The notes under the pieces: generated by a model | What the model was told of the DNA's origin: nothing | What the model saw: only the letters and a program-made list of their open reading frames with translations | Database searches by the model: none | NCBI GenBank assembly: GCA_035639875.1 | Contig: DASQXE010000064.1 | Span: 1-15,192 of the forward strand | Direction: 5' to 3' | Source: JAIBJP01 sp035639875 | GTDB lineage: Bacteria > Actinomycetota > Thermoleophilia > Gaiellales > Gaiellaceae | Length of the DNA stretch: 15,192 nucleotides | Shown here: positions 7,423 to 14,259 of the stretch, piece by piece | How positions within the stretch are numbered: position 1 is the stretch's first letter | Layout: the number at the start of each line of letters is the position of its first letter | Program-made: the position numbers and the translations under genes

Positions 7423-8217
7423 ATGGGTAGGGCGAGAAAGAAGCCGGAAGAAGAAGCGACTACGACCGAAGAGACTCCGGAGGCCCAGGCCGAGGAGGAG
7501 GCGGAGGCCGAGGAGAAGCCGAAGAAGCGCGCCCCTCGCAAGAAGAAGGACGAGCCGGTCGCCGAGGAAGCTCCCGCTGAGGGACCAGTCGCAGAAGAGC
7601 CCGTCGCGGAAGAAGCTGCGGAGCCCGAGGCTGCCCCCGAAGAGGAGCCCGAGCCCGTTGCCGAGGAGAAGCCCGCGCCTGTACAGGCACCTGCTGAGGA
7701 GCCCGTAGCCGAGGAAGCTCCGCGTGAAACTTCGACGCGTAGCGTTGAGGAAGCATCGGCAGCCGAGGAGGCTCCCCCCGCCGAGGAAGAAGCACCCGCC
7801 GCCGAGGAGGAGGCTCCCGAAGCCGAGGCGCCAACGGTTCCCGAGATTCCAACCAAGAAGAAGAAAAAGCGCCTCCCGCGCGCGCAGCGTCGTCAGCGCA
7901 CGAAGCCGACCCGCGAGCGCGCGGCGCAGCGCAAGCCGATCACGCGCCTGCCGAAGCCCGAGCGTGTCCGTGGCCAGCGGAAGGAACGCCGCGGCGTCGT
8001 CGTCTCGGCCGCGATGGACAAGACCATCGTCGTCCGCGTCGACAACGTGAAGCCGCACCCGGTCTACAAGAAGATCGTTCGGCGCTCGCACAAGTTCCAC
8101 GCGCACGACGAGGCGAACGTGGCGAAGACCGGTGACCTCGTCCGCATCGTCGAGACGCGGCCGTATTCGAAGACGAAGACCTGGCGCCTAGCGCAGGTGC
8201 TGGAGGAGGCCAAGTGA
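7423..8217 (+). CDS. rpsQ: 30S ribosomal protein S17 with 182-residue N-terminal extension
   Basis: S17 is an OB-fold protein that nucleates assembly of the 5' domain of 16S rRNA. The recognised core is residues 183-264: RGQRKERRGVVVSAAMDKTIVVRVDNVKPHPVYKKIVRRSHKFHAHDEAN, then GDLVRIVETRPYSKTKTWRL. Before it lies an extension of 182 residues, absent from normal S17 (about 80-110 residues). Residues 8-140 are Ala/Glu/Pro-rich with many AEEPVAEEA-like units and one basic patch, KPKKRAPRKKKDEPVAEE (32-49). Residues 145-182 are strongly basic. The ATG at 7423 directly follows the rpmC stop and is preceded by GAAGG. No start with good context lies near the core, and the extension is open throughout, so it appears to be translated. 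The GTGA overlap with rplN is normal. Confidence 0.93.
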   Translation: MGRARKKPEEEATTTEETPEAQAEEEAEAEEKPKKRAPRKKKDEPVAEEAPAEGPVAEEPVAEEAAEPEAAPEEEPEPVAEEKPAPVQAPAEEPVAEEAPRETSTRSVEEASAAEEAPPAEEEAPAAEEEAPEAEAPTVPEIPTKKKKKRLPRAQRRQRTKPTRERAAQRKPITRLPKPERVRGQRKERRGVVVSAAMDKTIVVRVDNVKPHPVYKKIVRRSHKFHAHDEANVAKTGDLVRIVETRPYSKTKTWRLAQVLEEAK

Positions 8218-8582
8218 TCCAGCAGGAGTCCCGTCTGCGCGTCGCCGACAACACCGGCGCGCGCGAGCTCCTCTGTATTCGCGTCGTTGGGGGCTCGCAT
8301 CGTCGTTATGCGCGCGTCGGCGACGTGATCGTCGGCACCGTCAAGACGGCCACGCCCCAGGGCACGATCAAGAAAGGAGAGGTCGTGAAGGCCGTCGTCG
8401 TCCGCACGCGGAAGCCGTTCGGGCGCAACGACGGCACCTCGATCGCGTTCGACGAGAACGCCGCGGTGATCATCGACAACCAGAACAACCCGCGAGGCAC
8501 ACGCATCTTCGGCCCCGTGGCCCGTGAATTGCGCGAGAAGAACTTCATGAAGATCGTCTCGCTCGCCCCGGAGGTGTTGTAG
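8214..8582 (+). CDS. rplN: 50S ribosomal protein L14
   Basis: L14 sits at the subunit interface and takes part in bridges to 16S rRNA. The 122-residue product matches the family length exactly: MIQQESRLRVADNTGARELLCIRVVGG, then GDVIVGTVKTATPQGTIKKGEVVKAVVVRT and the signature NAAVIIDNQNNPRGTRIFGPVARELR, ending KIVSLAPEVL. The GTG start is fixed by the conserved MIQ-E N-terminus and forms a GTGA overlap with the rpsQ stop; GGAGGAGG at 8202-8209 is the ribosome-binding site. It is the first gene of the spc block, but no promoter-sized gap separates it from the S10 block. Confidence 0.98.
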   Translation: MIQQESRLRVADNTGARELLCIRVVGGSHRRYARVGDVIVGTVKTATPQGTIKKGEVVKAVVVRTRKPFGRNDGTSIAFDENAAVIIDNQNNPRGTRIFGPVARELREKNFMKIVSLAPEVL

Positions 8583-8957
8583 GTGGCTCAGGGAATGAAA
8601 GTGCGCAAGGGCGACTTGGTGCAGGTCCTGGCCGGAAAGGACCAAGGGAAGCAGGGGCGCATCATCGAGGCCGATCCGGAGAAGCGGCGCGTGATCGTCG
8701 AAAACCTCAACCTCGTGAAGAAGCACCGCAAGCCGCGGCCGATGAAGGACTCGAGCCGGATGGGCCAGACCCAGATCCAGCCGGGCGGCGTCATCGACCT
8801 CGCCGCTCCACTCCCCGTCTCGAACGTCATGCTCGTCTGCCCGACGTGCAACCGTCCGACTCGGGTCGGCTACGAGTGGCGCGAGGACGAGAAGGGACGT
8901 CGCGTCAAGGTGCGCGTCTGCAAGCGCGCGGACTGCGGGGAGGTGCTCGATCGGTAA
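8583..8957 (+). CDS. rplX: 50S ribosomal protein L24 with four-cysteine C-terminus
   Basis: L24 initiates large-subunit assembly at the 5' end of 23S rRNA. The 124-residue product has a KOW segment, KVRKGDLVQVLAGKDQGKQGRII (about 6-28), and GVIDLAAPLPVSNVMLVCP. The C-terminal part holds C86-x2-C89 and C113-x4-C118, probably a zinc ribbon; the second pair is spaced by four residues (CKRADC) rather than the two I recall as usual. The GTG at 8583 is chosen over the ATG at 8595 because GGAGGTG (8570-8576) lies 6 nt before it. It abuts the rplN stop, and its TAA overlaps the rplE ATG (TAATG). Confidence 0.96.
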   Translation: MAQGMKVRKGDLVQVLAGKDQGKQGRIIEADPEKRRVIVENLNLVKKHRKPRPMKDSSRMGQTQIQPGGVIDLAAPLPVSNVMLVCPTCNRPTRVGYEWREDEKGRRVKVRVCKRADCGEVLDR

Positions 8958-9541
8958 TGGGCCGCGCTCGCACGAAGCCGCAAACCAACGGATACAGACC
9001 GCGCCTCAAGGAGCGTTTCGACGGCGAGCTGCGAGAGCGCCTGAAGGAGCAGTTCTCGTTCAGCTCCCCGATGAGAGTGCCGCGCATCGACAAGATCACG
9101 CTCAACATGGGCGTCGGGGACGCGAAGGTGAACGCGCGCGCCCTCGACAAGGCGATAGACGAGCTGACGCTGATCGCGGGGCAGCGCGCGCAGATGAGGC
9201 GCGCCAAGAAGTCGATCGCCGGCTTCAAGATCCGCGAGGGAATGCCGATCGGGGCCAAGGTCACGCTCCGCGGCGCGCGCATGTGGGAGTTCCTCGACCG
9301 CTTGGTGTCGATCGCGCTTCCGCGCATCCGCGACTTCCGCGGCCTCTCACCGGCGAGCTTCGACGGGCGCGGCAACTACTCGCTCGGGATCCGCGAGCAG
9401 ATCATCTTCCCGGAGATCGACTACGACGACGTCGAGACGATCCGCGGCCTCGACGTCACCATCACCACCACCGCCGAGTCGGACGAGGAAGCGCTCGCCC
9501 TGCTGCGCGAGCTCGGCCTCCCGTTCCGCGACGAGGCGTAA
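8957..9541 (+). CDS. rplE: 50S ribosomal protein L5
   Basis: L5 binds 5S rRNA and contacts P-site tRNA in the central protuberance. From the ATG at 8957 the product is 194 residues, slightly longer than the usual 179-187 because of a short basic N-terminus (MGRARTKPQTNGYRPRLKERF). Diagnostic stretches are RVPRIDKITLNMGVGDAK (about 40-57), RRAKKSIAGFKIREGMPIGAKVTLRG and the C-terminal GNYSLGIREQIIFPEIDYDDV. An upstream in-frame ATG at 8846 lies inside rplX and gives unrelated sequence, so the TAATG-coupled start is preferred. A 21-nt spacer follows. Confidence 0.97.
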   Translation: MGRARTKPQTNGYRPRLKERFDGELRERLKEQFSFSSPMRVPRIDKITLNMGVGDAKVNARALDKAIDELTLIAGQRAQMRRAKKSIAGFKIREGMPIGAKVTLRGARMWEFLDRLVSIALPRIRDFRGLSPASFDGRGNYSLGIREQIIFPEIDYDDVETIRGLDVTITTTAESDEEALALLRELGLPFRDEA

Positions 9542-9562
9542 AGGAGTCAAAGGAGTTACTGC

Positions 9563-9748
9563 ATGGCGAAGAAGAGCCTGATCGCGAAGGCAGCGAGGCC
9601 GCAGAAATACAAGACGCGGCGCTACACACGCTGCAACCGCTGCGGCCGCCCGCGGGCCGTCTACCGCAAATTCGGCCTGTGCCGGATCTGCCTGCGCGAC
9701 CTCGCCCACGAGGGCGTCGTCCCGGGCATGACGAAGTCGAGCTGGTGA
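9563..9748 (+). CDS. rpsZ: 30S ribosomal protein S14, zinc-binding type
   Basis: S14 is a late-assembling head protein near the decoding region. At 61 residues this is the short, zinc-containing form: MAKKSLIAKAARPQKYKTRR, then C24-NR-C27 and C40-RI-C43, which would bind one zinc, and the end GVVPGMTKSSW. The ATG at 9563 has AAGGAG at 9549-9554 (8-nt spacing) and another AAGGAG at 9541-9546. The position between rplE and rpsH is standard. Bacteria may keep a second, zinc-free S14 elsewhere for zinc starvation; none is visible here. The symbol rpsN (type Z) is an equivalent name. Confidence 0.97.
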   Translation: MAKKSLIAKAARPQKYKTRRYTRCNRCGRPRAVYRKFGLCRICLRDLAHEGVVPGMTKSSW

Positions 9749-9753
9749 GGCAG

Positions 9754-10149
9754 ATGCAGACGGATCCAGTCGGAGACATGCTCGCGCGCATCAAGAACGC
9801 CAACAAGGCGCTCCACGAGAGCGTGGAGATGCCGTCGTCGCGCATGAAGGAGGAGATCGCCCGCCTGCTGAAGGAGGAGGGCTACATCAGGGACTTCCAC
9901 GTCGACAAGGGCGAGTCATTCGATACCCTCGTCGTCGAGCTGAAGTTCGGCAAGAACCGCGAGCGGATCATCACGGATCTGAAGCGGATCTCGAAGCCGG
10001 GCCGCCGGGTCTACGCGCGCAAGGACCGTCTCCCGCGCGTGCTGGGCGGGATGGGCACGGCGATCATGTCCACCTCGAGCGGCCTCGTCACGAGCCGCCG
10101 CGCGCAGGAGCTCGGCGTCGGTGGCGAAGTCATCTGTTTCGTTTGGTAG
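9754..10149 (+). CDS. rpsH: 30S ribosomal protein S8
   Basis: S8 is a primary 16S rRNA-binding protein (helix 21) and the spc operon regulator in enterobacteria. From ATG 9754 the product is 131 residues, the family length: MQTDPVGDMLARIKNANKA, then MPSSRMKEEIARLLKEEGYI, SKPGRRVYARKDRLPRVLGG, and the C-terminal signature GTAIMSTSSGLVTSRRAQELGVGGEVICFVW. A GTG at 9745 is in frame, would add three residues and would give a GTGA overlap with rpsZ, so it is a real alternative start. The frame is open far upstream within rplE, but that part is not S8-like. A 4-nt gap leads to rplF. Confidence 0.96.
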   Translation: MQTDPVGDMLARIKNANKALHESVEMPSSRMKEEIARLLKEEGYIRDFHVDKGESFDTLVVELKFGKNRERIITDLKRISKPGRRVYARKDRLPRVLGGMGTAIMSTSSGLVTSRRAQELGVGGEVICFVW

Positions 10150-10153
10150 CTGA

Positions 10154-10687
10154 ATGTCGCGAATCGGTAAAAGCCCAATTCCCATTCCCGCCGGCGTGTC
10201 GGTGTCGATCCTCCCTGGGCGCGTGATGGTGAACGGGCCCCTCGGCGAGCTGACGCAGCGGCTCCCGCAGCGCATCCAGGTCGAGGAGGACGACGGGCAG
10301 CTGCTCGTCAAGCGTCCGACGGAGCGCGGCGAAGATCGAGCGCTGCACGGCCTCACCCGCTCCCTCGTCGCGAACATGGTCGAGGGCGTGACCAAGGGGT
10401 TCTCGAAGACGCTCGAGATCCAGGGCGTTGGCTACCGCGCTTCGATGCGCGGCTCCGATCTCGAGCTCAACGTCGGCTTCTCGCATTCGATCGTCAAGAA
10501 GGCGCCGCAAGGAATCACGTTCGAGGTCCCCGCCCCGAACCAGATCGTCGTGAAGGGCATCGACAAGCAGCAGGTCGGCCAGGTCGCCGCCGAGGTGCGC
10601 GCCGTCCGGCCGCCCGAGCCGTACAAGGGCAAGGGCATCCGCTACGAGGGCGAGTACGTGCGCCGCAAGGTCGGGAAACGCGCCTGA
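10154..10687 (+). CDS. rplF: 50S ribosomal protein L6
   Basis: L6 binds 23S rRNA domain VI near the sarcin-ricin loop and the factor-binding site. The 177-residue product begins MSRIGKSPIPIPAGVSV, with two duplicated L6 folds: a first half containing HGLTRSLVANMVEGVTKGFSKTLEIQGVGYRA (about 75-106) and a second half ending in PPEPYKGKGIRYEGEYVRRKVGKRA, the family C-terminal signature. Length is normal. It starts 4 nt after the rpsH stop and overlaps rplR by one base (TGATG). Confidence 0.98.
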   Translation: MSRIGKSPIPIPAGVSVSILPGRVMVNGPLGELTQRLPQRIQVEEDDGQLLVKRPTERGEDRALHGLTRSLVANMVEGVTKGFSKTLEIQGVGYRASMRGSDLELNVGFSHSIVKKAPQGITFEVPAPNQIVVKGIDKQQVGQVAAEVRAVRPPEPYKGKGIRYEGEYVRRKVGKRA

Positions 10688-11043
10688 TGCCTGTCCTGAG
10701 CGCCAGACAAGCTCGCGCGCGCCGCCACCATCGCGTGCGCCGGAGGATCCACGGGAGCGCGGAGCGGCCGCGCCTGGTCGTCTTCCGGTCGATCAAAGGC
10801 ATCGAGGCCCAGCTCGTGGACGACATGGCCGCCAAGACGGTGGCTTCCGCGAACCACACGCAGCTGAAGAAGACGTTCAAGGGGACGAAGACGGAGCAGG
10901 CGGCCGAGGTCGGCAAGCTCCTCGCCGCCGCGGCGAGGAAGGCCGGCGTCGAATCGGTCGTGTTCGACCGCGGCGGCTACCTGTACCACGGACGCGTGAA
11001 GGCGCTTGCCGACGGAGCACGCGAAGGAGGATTGAAGTTTTGA
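10687..11043 (+). CDS. rplR: 50S ribosomal protein L18
   Basis: L18 binds 5S rRNA with L5 in the central protuberance. The 118-residue product has the basic N-terminus RQARARRHHRVRRRIHGSAERPRLVVFRS (about 7-35), QLVDDMAAKTVASAN, and the conserved end VVFDRGGYLYHGRVKALADGAREGGLKF. Length is typical. The start overlaps the rplF stop by one base. Its 3' end holds AAGGAGG (11024-11030), the ribosome-binding site of rpsE, and the two genes overlap as TTGA. Confidence 0.98.
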   Translation: MPVLSARQARARRHHRVRRRIHGSAERPRLVVFRSIKGIEAQLVDDMAAKTVASANHTQLKKTFKGTKTEQAAEVGKLLAAAARKAGVESVVFDRGGYLYHGRVKALADGAREGGLKF

Positions 11044-11639
11044 GCACGGTCGAACGCCAGGTCGAACGCAACCTCGAGTACGAAGCGCGCGAGCTCAAGG
11101 AGCGCGTGGTCGAGATCAACCGTGTCGCGAAGGTCGTGAAAGGCGGCCGGCGGTTCTCGTTCACCGCGCTCGTCGTGATCGGCGACGAGGTCGACCGGGT
11201 CGGCGTCGGCTACGGAAAGGCGCGCGAGGTCCCGCTTGCCATCTCGAAAGCCGTCGACGACGCGAAGAAGAACCTGTTCCAGGTGCCGAAGAAGGGCACG
11301 ACGATCACGCACGAGGTGCTGGGCCGCTCCGACGCCGCCCGCGTTCTCCTGCGGCCCGCGAGTGAGGGAACCGGCGTCATCGCCGGCGGCGGCGTCCGCG
11401 CAGTGCTCGAGCTCGCCGGTGTGCGCGACATCCTCGCGAAGAGTCTCGGCAACCCGAACCCCGTCAATCTCCTGAAGGCCACCGTCGACGGCCTGCAGAA
11501 GCTCCGCCGGCCCGAAGAGGTGGCTCAGATCCGCGGCAAAGCCGTGCACGAAGTCCTGTTCCCGAGAAAGCAAGAGGAGGGGGCTGAGCAGCCCGCCGAA
11601 CCTCCGAATGAGCAAGCTGAAGATCACGCAAACGCGTAG
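11040..11639 (+). CDS. rpsE: 30S ribosomal protein S5 (TTG start)
   Basis: S5 lies near the mRNA entry channel and affects decoding accuracy; spectinomycin resistance maps to its N-terminal loop. The 199-residue product shows EINRVAKVVKGGRRFSFTALVVIGD (about 25-49), GVGYGKAREVPLAISKA, and the C-terminal domain with EGTGVIAGGGVRAVLELAGVRD and GNPNPVNLLKATVDGL. It ends with a short acidic tail (about residues 179-199) that overlaps rpmD. The TTG at 11040 forms TTGA with the rplR stop and has AAGGAGG 9 nt upstream. No anomaly in the core. Confidence 0.98.
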   Translation: MSTVERQVERNLEYEARELKERVVEINRVAKVVKGGRRFSFTALVVIGDEVDRVGVGYGKAREVPLAISKAVDDAKKNLFQVPKKGTTITHEVLGRSDAARVLLRPASEGTGVIAGGGVRAVLELAGVRDILAKSLGNPNPVNLLKATVDGLQKLRRPEEVAQIRGKAVHEVLFPRKQEEGAEQPAEPPNEQAEDHANA

Positions 11640-11787
11640 CCAGATCGGCCAGACGCAGAAGCACCGCGGCACGCTCCGCGCGCTCGGTCTGGGCAAGATC
11701 GGCCGCTCCGTCGAGCGCGAGGACACCCCGGAGACCCTCGGTATGCTGAGGAAGGTCCGTCACCTCGTCCGGGTGGACGAGGAGTAG
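11608..11787 (+). CDS. rpmD: 50S ribosomal protein L30
   Basis: L30 is a small protein that binds 23S rRNA domain II/5S-proximal regions. Translation from ATG 11608 gives 59 residues: MSKLKITQTRSQIGQTQKHR, then GTLRALGLGKIGRSVEREDTPETLGMLRKVRHLVRVDEE. The IG-x2-x4-TLRALGLGK motif and length are typical of bacterial L30. The gene begins 32 nt inside the end of rpsE in a different frame, a longer overlap than the 1-4 nt found elsewhere, and lies exactly where L30 is expected between S5 and L15. There are 2 nt before the rplO ATG. Confidence 0.96.
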   Translation: MSKLKITQTRSQIGQTQKHRGTLRALGLGKIGRSVEREDTPETLGMLRKVRHLVRVDEE

Positions 11788-11789
11788 TC

Positions 11790-12416
11790 ATGGCCACCGA
11801 GGAAGAACTCAGCCTTTCGAAGTTGAAGCCGGCGCAGAAGCGGCGCGCGCGCAAGCGCGTCGGCCGCGGCCTGGGCTCGGGGAAGGGTCGCTACTCGGGC
11901 CGCGGCGTCAAGGGCCAGAAGGCCCGCTCGGGGTCCCACAAGATGCGCCCGGGATTCGAGGGCGGCCAGATGCCGATCTACATGCGGCTCGGCAAGCAGC
12001 GCGGTCCCTATTCGAAGGACGCCATGCCGATCGGCCCGCATCGCACCTCGACGGTGCCCGTAAACCTCCGCGATCTGGAACGTGTATTCGACGAAGGCGC
12101 CGAGGTCACCCTCGAGGCGCTCGTCGATAAGGGCCTGATCAAGAACACCCGCACCGACGTCAAGATCCTCGGTCAGGGAGAGCTGAAGAAGAAGCTGACC
12201 GTGACCGCCCACGCCTTCTCCGCGTCCGCGCGCGAGAAGATCGAGGGCGCCGGCGGCACAGTGACTGCGCTGCGTGAGCCGGTAGTGAAGAAGCGGAAGG
12301 CGCGCAAGGCCAAGCCGGTCCCCGAGGAAGCGCCCGAGGCCGAAGAGGCGCCCACCGAGGAAGCGCAGCCCGACGCCGAAGCCGCGCCTGAGCCGGAGGC
12401 GGAGGAAGAGGCCTAG
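11790..12416 (+). CDS. rplO: 50S ribosomal protein L15 with acidic tail
   Basis: L15 is an assembly protein with a long extended N-terminal part threading 23S rRNA. The 208-residue product has the glycine/arginine-rich segment RKRVGRGLGSGKGRYSGRGVKGQKARSG (about 21-48), RPGFEGGQMPIYMRLGKQRG and the C-terminal KKLTVTAHAFSASAREKIEGAGG. The usual fold ends near residue 162. Residues 163-208 are extra: first basic (KKRKARKAK), then Glu/Ala/Pro-rich, much like the S17 and L22 extensions. The start lies 2 nt after rpmD, and the TAG overlaps the secY GTG by one base. Confidence 0.97.
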   Translation: MATEEELSLSKLKPAQKRRARKRVGRGLGSGKGRYSGRGVKGQKARSGSHKMRPGFEGGQMPIYMRLGKQRGPYSKDAMPIGPHRTSTVPVNLRDLERVFDEGAEVTLEALVDKGLIKNTRTDVKILGQGELKKKLTVTAHAFSASAREKIEGAGGTVTALREPVVKKRKARKAKPVPEEAPEAEEAPTEEAQPDAEAAPEPEAEEEA

Positions 12417-13672
12417 TGCTCTCCTGGCTCACGAATGCCTGGCGGGTCCCGGAGCTCCGCCGCCGCGTCCTCTTCACGGCCATGATCTTGGGCCTCTACC
12501 GCCTCGGGAGCTGGATCCCGGTCCCCGGTGTCAACTCGAGCGCGATCGAGGACTACTTCGGCCATCAGGGCGGCACGATCCTCGGCCTGCTCAACATCTT
12601 CTCGGGCGGCGCGCTCGGGCAGTTCGCGCTTTTCGCGCTCGGGATCATGCCCTACGTCACGGCCTCGATCATCCTCCAGCTCATGACCGTCGTGATCCCG
12701 AAACTCGAACAGCTGCAGAAGGAGGGCGAGGCCGGCTACGCGAAGATCAACCAGTACACGCGCTACCTCACCGTCGTGCTCGCGGCGCTGCAGGCGGCCG
12801 GCTACACGTACCTCTTCAACCGGCAGATCCCCGACTTCCAGCTCAACGCCGGCCGCTTCGTGCTCATCGTCGTCTCGCTCTCTGCGGCCACGACGCTTCT
12901 CATGTGGATGGGCGAGCTGATCACGAAGCGTGGAATCGGGAACGGGATCTCGCTGCTGATCTTCGCCTCGATCCTCTCGAACCTCCCCGGCGGGCTTCGG
13001 GCCTGGTACAACGGGCAGCCGTTCGAGCGCGTCATGTTCCCCGTGCTCGCGCTCGCCATCATCGTCGCGGTCGTGTTCGTGCAGGAGGGCCAGCGGCGCA
13101 TTCCCATCCAGTACGCGAAGCGCATGGTCGGCCGGCGCATGACGTCCGGCGGCTCGACCTACATGCCGCTCCGCGTCAACATGGCGGGCGTCATTCCGAT
13201 CATCTTCGCGGCCGCGATCATGGCCTTCCCGCCGACGGTCGCCCAGTTCTTCCCGCAGACGCAGACCTTCATCAACGAGCACTTCACGCCCACGGACTGG
13301 ACGTACCTGCTCCTGCAGGGCTTCTTGATCGTGATCTTCACGTACTTCTACACGGCCGTGCAGTTCAACCCGGTCGACCAGGCGGACAACCTGCGGAAGT
13401 ACGGCGGCTACGTGCCGGGGATCCGGCCGGGCCCGCCGACGGCGCAGTACCTCGACCGCGTGCTCACACGCCTGACCCTGCCCGGCTCGCTCTACCTCGC
13501 TCTCGTCGCCACCCTGCCGACGCTCTTCATCCGGTACGGTGGCTTCTCGCAGGCAACGCATAGAGCCCTCGGAGGAACCTCGATCCTCATCGTGGTGGGC
13601 GTCGCGCTCGACACCATGCGACAGATGGAGTCGCAGATGATGATGCGCCACTACGAAGGCTTCTTGAAATAG
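12416..13672 (+). CDS. secY: Protein translocase channel subunit SecY (GTG start)
   Basis: SecY is the membrane pore of the SecYEG translocon, which exports unfolded proteins and inserts membrane proteins. The 418-residue product is full length with about ten hydrophobic segments. Signatures include GIMPYVTASIILQLM (76-90, TM2), WMGELITKRGIGNGIS (164-179), and the cytoplasmic C4 loop leading into TM7, EGQRRIPIQYAKRMVGR then STYMPLRVNMAGVIPIIFA (about 247-265). The C5 loop contains FNPVDQADNLRKYGGYVPGIRPG and the protein ends MMMRHYEGFLK. The GTG at 12416 overlaps the rplO stop (TAGTG). It is the standard last gene of the spc operon; adk follows after 8 nt. Confidence 0.98.
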   Translation: MLSWLTNAWRVPELRRRVLFTAMILGLYRLGSWIPVPGVNSSAIEDYFGHQGGTILGLLNIFSGGALGQFALFALGIMPYVTASIILQLMTVVIPKLEQLQKEGEAGYAKINQYTRYLTVVLAALQAAGYTYLFNRQIPDFQLNAGRFVLIVVSLSAATTLLMWMGELITKRGIGNGISLLIFASILSNLPGGLRAWYNGQPFERVMFPVLALAIIVAVVFVQEGQRRIPIQYAKRMVGRRMTSGGSTYMPLRVNMAGVIPIIFAAAIMAFPPTVAQFFPQTQTFINEHFTPTDWTYLLLQGFLIVIFTYFYTAVQFNPVDQADNLRKYGGYVPGIRPGPPTAQYLDRVLTRLTLPGSLYLALVATLPTLFIRYGGFSQATHRALGGTSILIVVGVALDTMRQMESQMMMRHYEGFLK

Positions 13673-13680
13673 GAGGGTCA

Positions 13681-14259
13681 TTGCCCCTCGACATCGTCAT
13701 CCTGGGCCCCCCGGGAGCCGGCAAAGGTACCCAGGCCGAGCTGATCACAGAGGACGCCGGCATTCCGCACATCAACACCGGCGACATGTACCGCGCGGCC
13801 AAGGCCGCCGGCACCGAGCTCGGAGCGAAGGTGAAGCCGTACATGGACGCGGGCGAGCTCGTCCCGGACGATCTGACGATCGAGGTCGTGCGCGAACGCC
13901 TCGCGGAGCCCGATACCGCGGACGGGTTCGTGCTCGAGGGATTTCCGCGCACGCTGCCGCAGGCGGAAGCCCTCGACGAGATCCTCGCCGAATCCGACCG
14001 CGAGCTCTCGGTCGTCCTCCATTTCCAGCTGTCGGAGCAGGTTGCCGAGCAGCGCCTCCTCAAGCGCGCGCTCGAGCAGCGCCGCGAGGACGACACACCG
14101 GAGATCATCCATCGACGCATGGAGACGATGCGGATCCCCGAGGAGCTCGTCGAGTACTATCGCGCCAAGGGGATCCTCGTCGGTATCCATGCCGAGCGAA
14201 CGATCGAAGAGGTCTTCGCCGAGGTTCAGCAGGTGTTGCAGGCCGCCACCGCGCGATGA
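13681..14259 (+). CDS. adk: Adenylate kinase, short form (TTG start)
   Basis: Adk interconverts ATP + AMP and 2 ADP in the cytoplasm. The 192-residue product has the P-loop GPPGAGKGT (9-17), the NMP-binding segment INTGDMYRAA (31-40), the AMP-site motif GFVLEGFPRTLPQ (82-94) and EQRREDDTPEIIHRR (132-146) with the conserved R-x-DDT. The LID is a short loop without cysteines, as in other actinobacterial short enzymes (about 181-195 residues) and unlike the 214-residue long form. The TTG at 13681 is preceded by AGGAGGG (13671-13677), which overlaps the secY stop; spacing is short (3 nt) but no other codon fits the MPLDIVILG start. It ends as ATGA with map. Confidence 0.97.
   Translation: MPLDIVILGPPGAGKGTQAELITEDAGIPHINTGDMYRAAKAAGTELGAKVKPYMDAGELVPDDLTIEVVRERLAEPDTADGFVLEGFPRTLPQAEALDEILAESDRELSVVLHFQLSEQVAEQRLLKRALEQRREDDTPEIIHRRMETMRIPEELVEYYRAKGILVGIHAERTIEEVFAEVQQVLQAATAR

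Noticed and set aside
6307..8106. 599-residue minus-strand frame across the S3 tail, L16, L29 and the S17 extension
   Set aside because: Leu/Gly/Arg-rich translation of the complement of Glu/Ala/Pro-rich coding sequence; it crosses four real genes and has no family similarity that I recognise.
8957..8985. L5 and S17 both begin MGRAR-x-KP, suggesting a shared module
   Set aside because: Only eight residues of basic sequence with different codons; chance in lysine/arginine-rich starts is likely.
12413..13681. 422-residue antisense frame covering all of secY
   Set aside because: It is a shadow produced by GC-rich codon bias; it has charged low-complexity sequence with no recognisable domain, while the + strand is an intact SecY.
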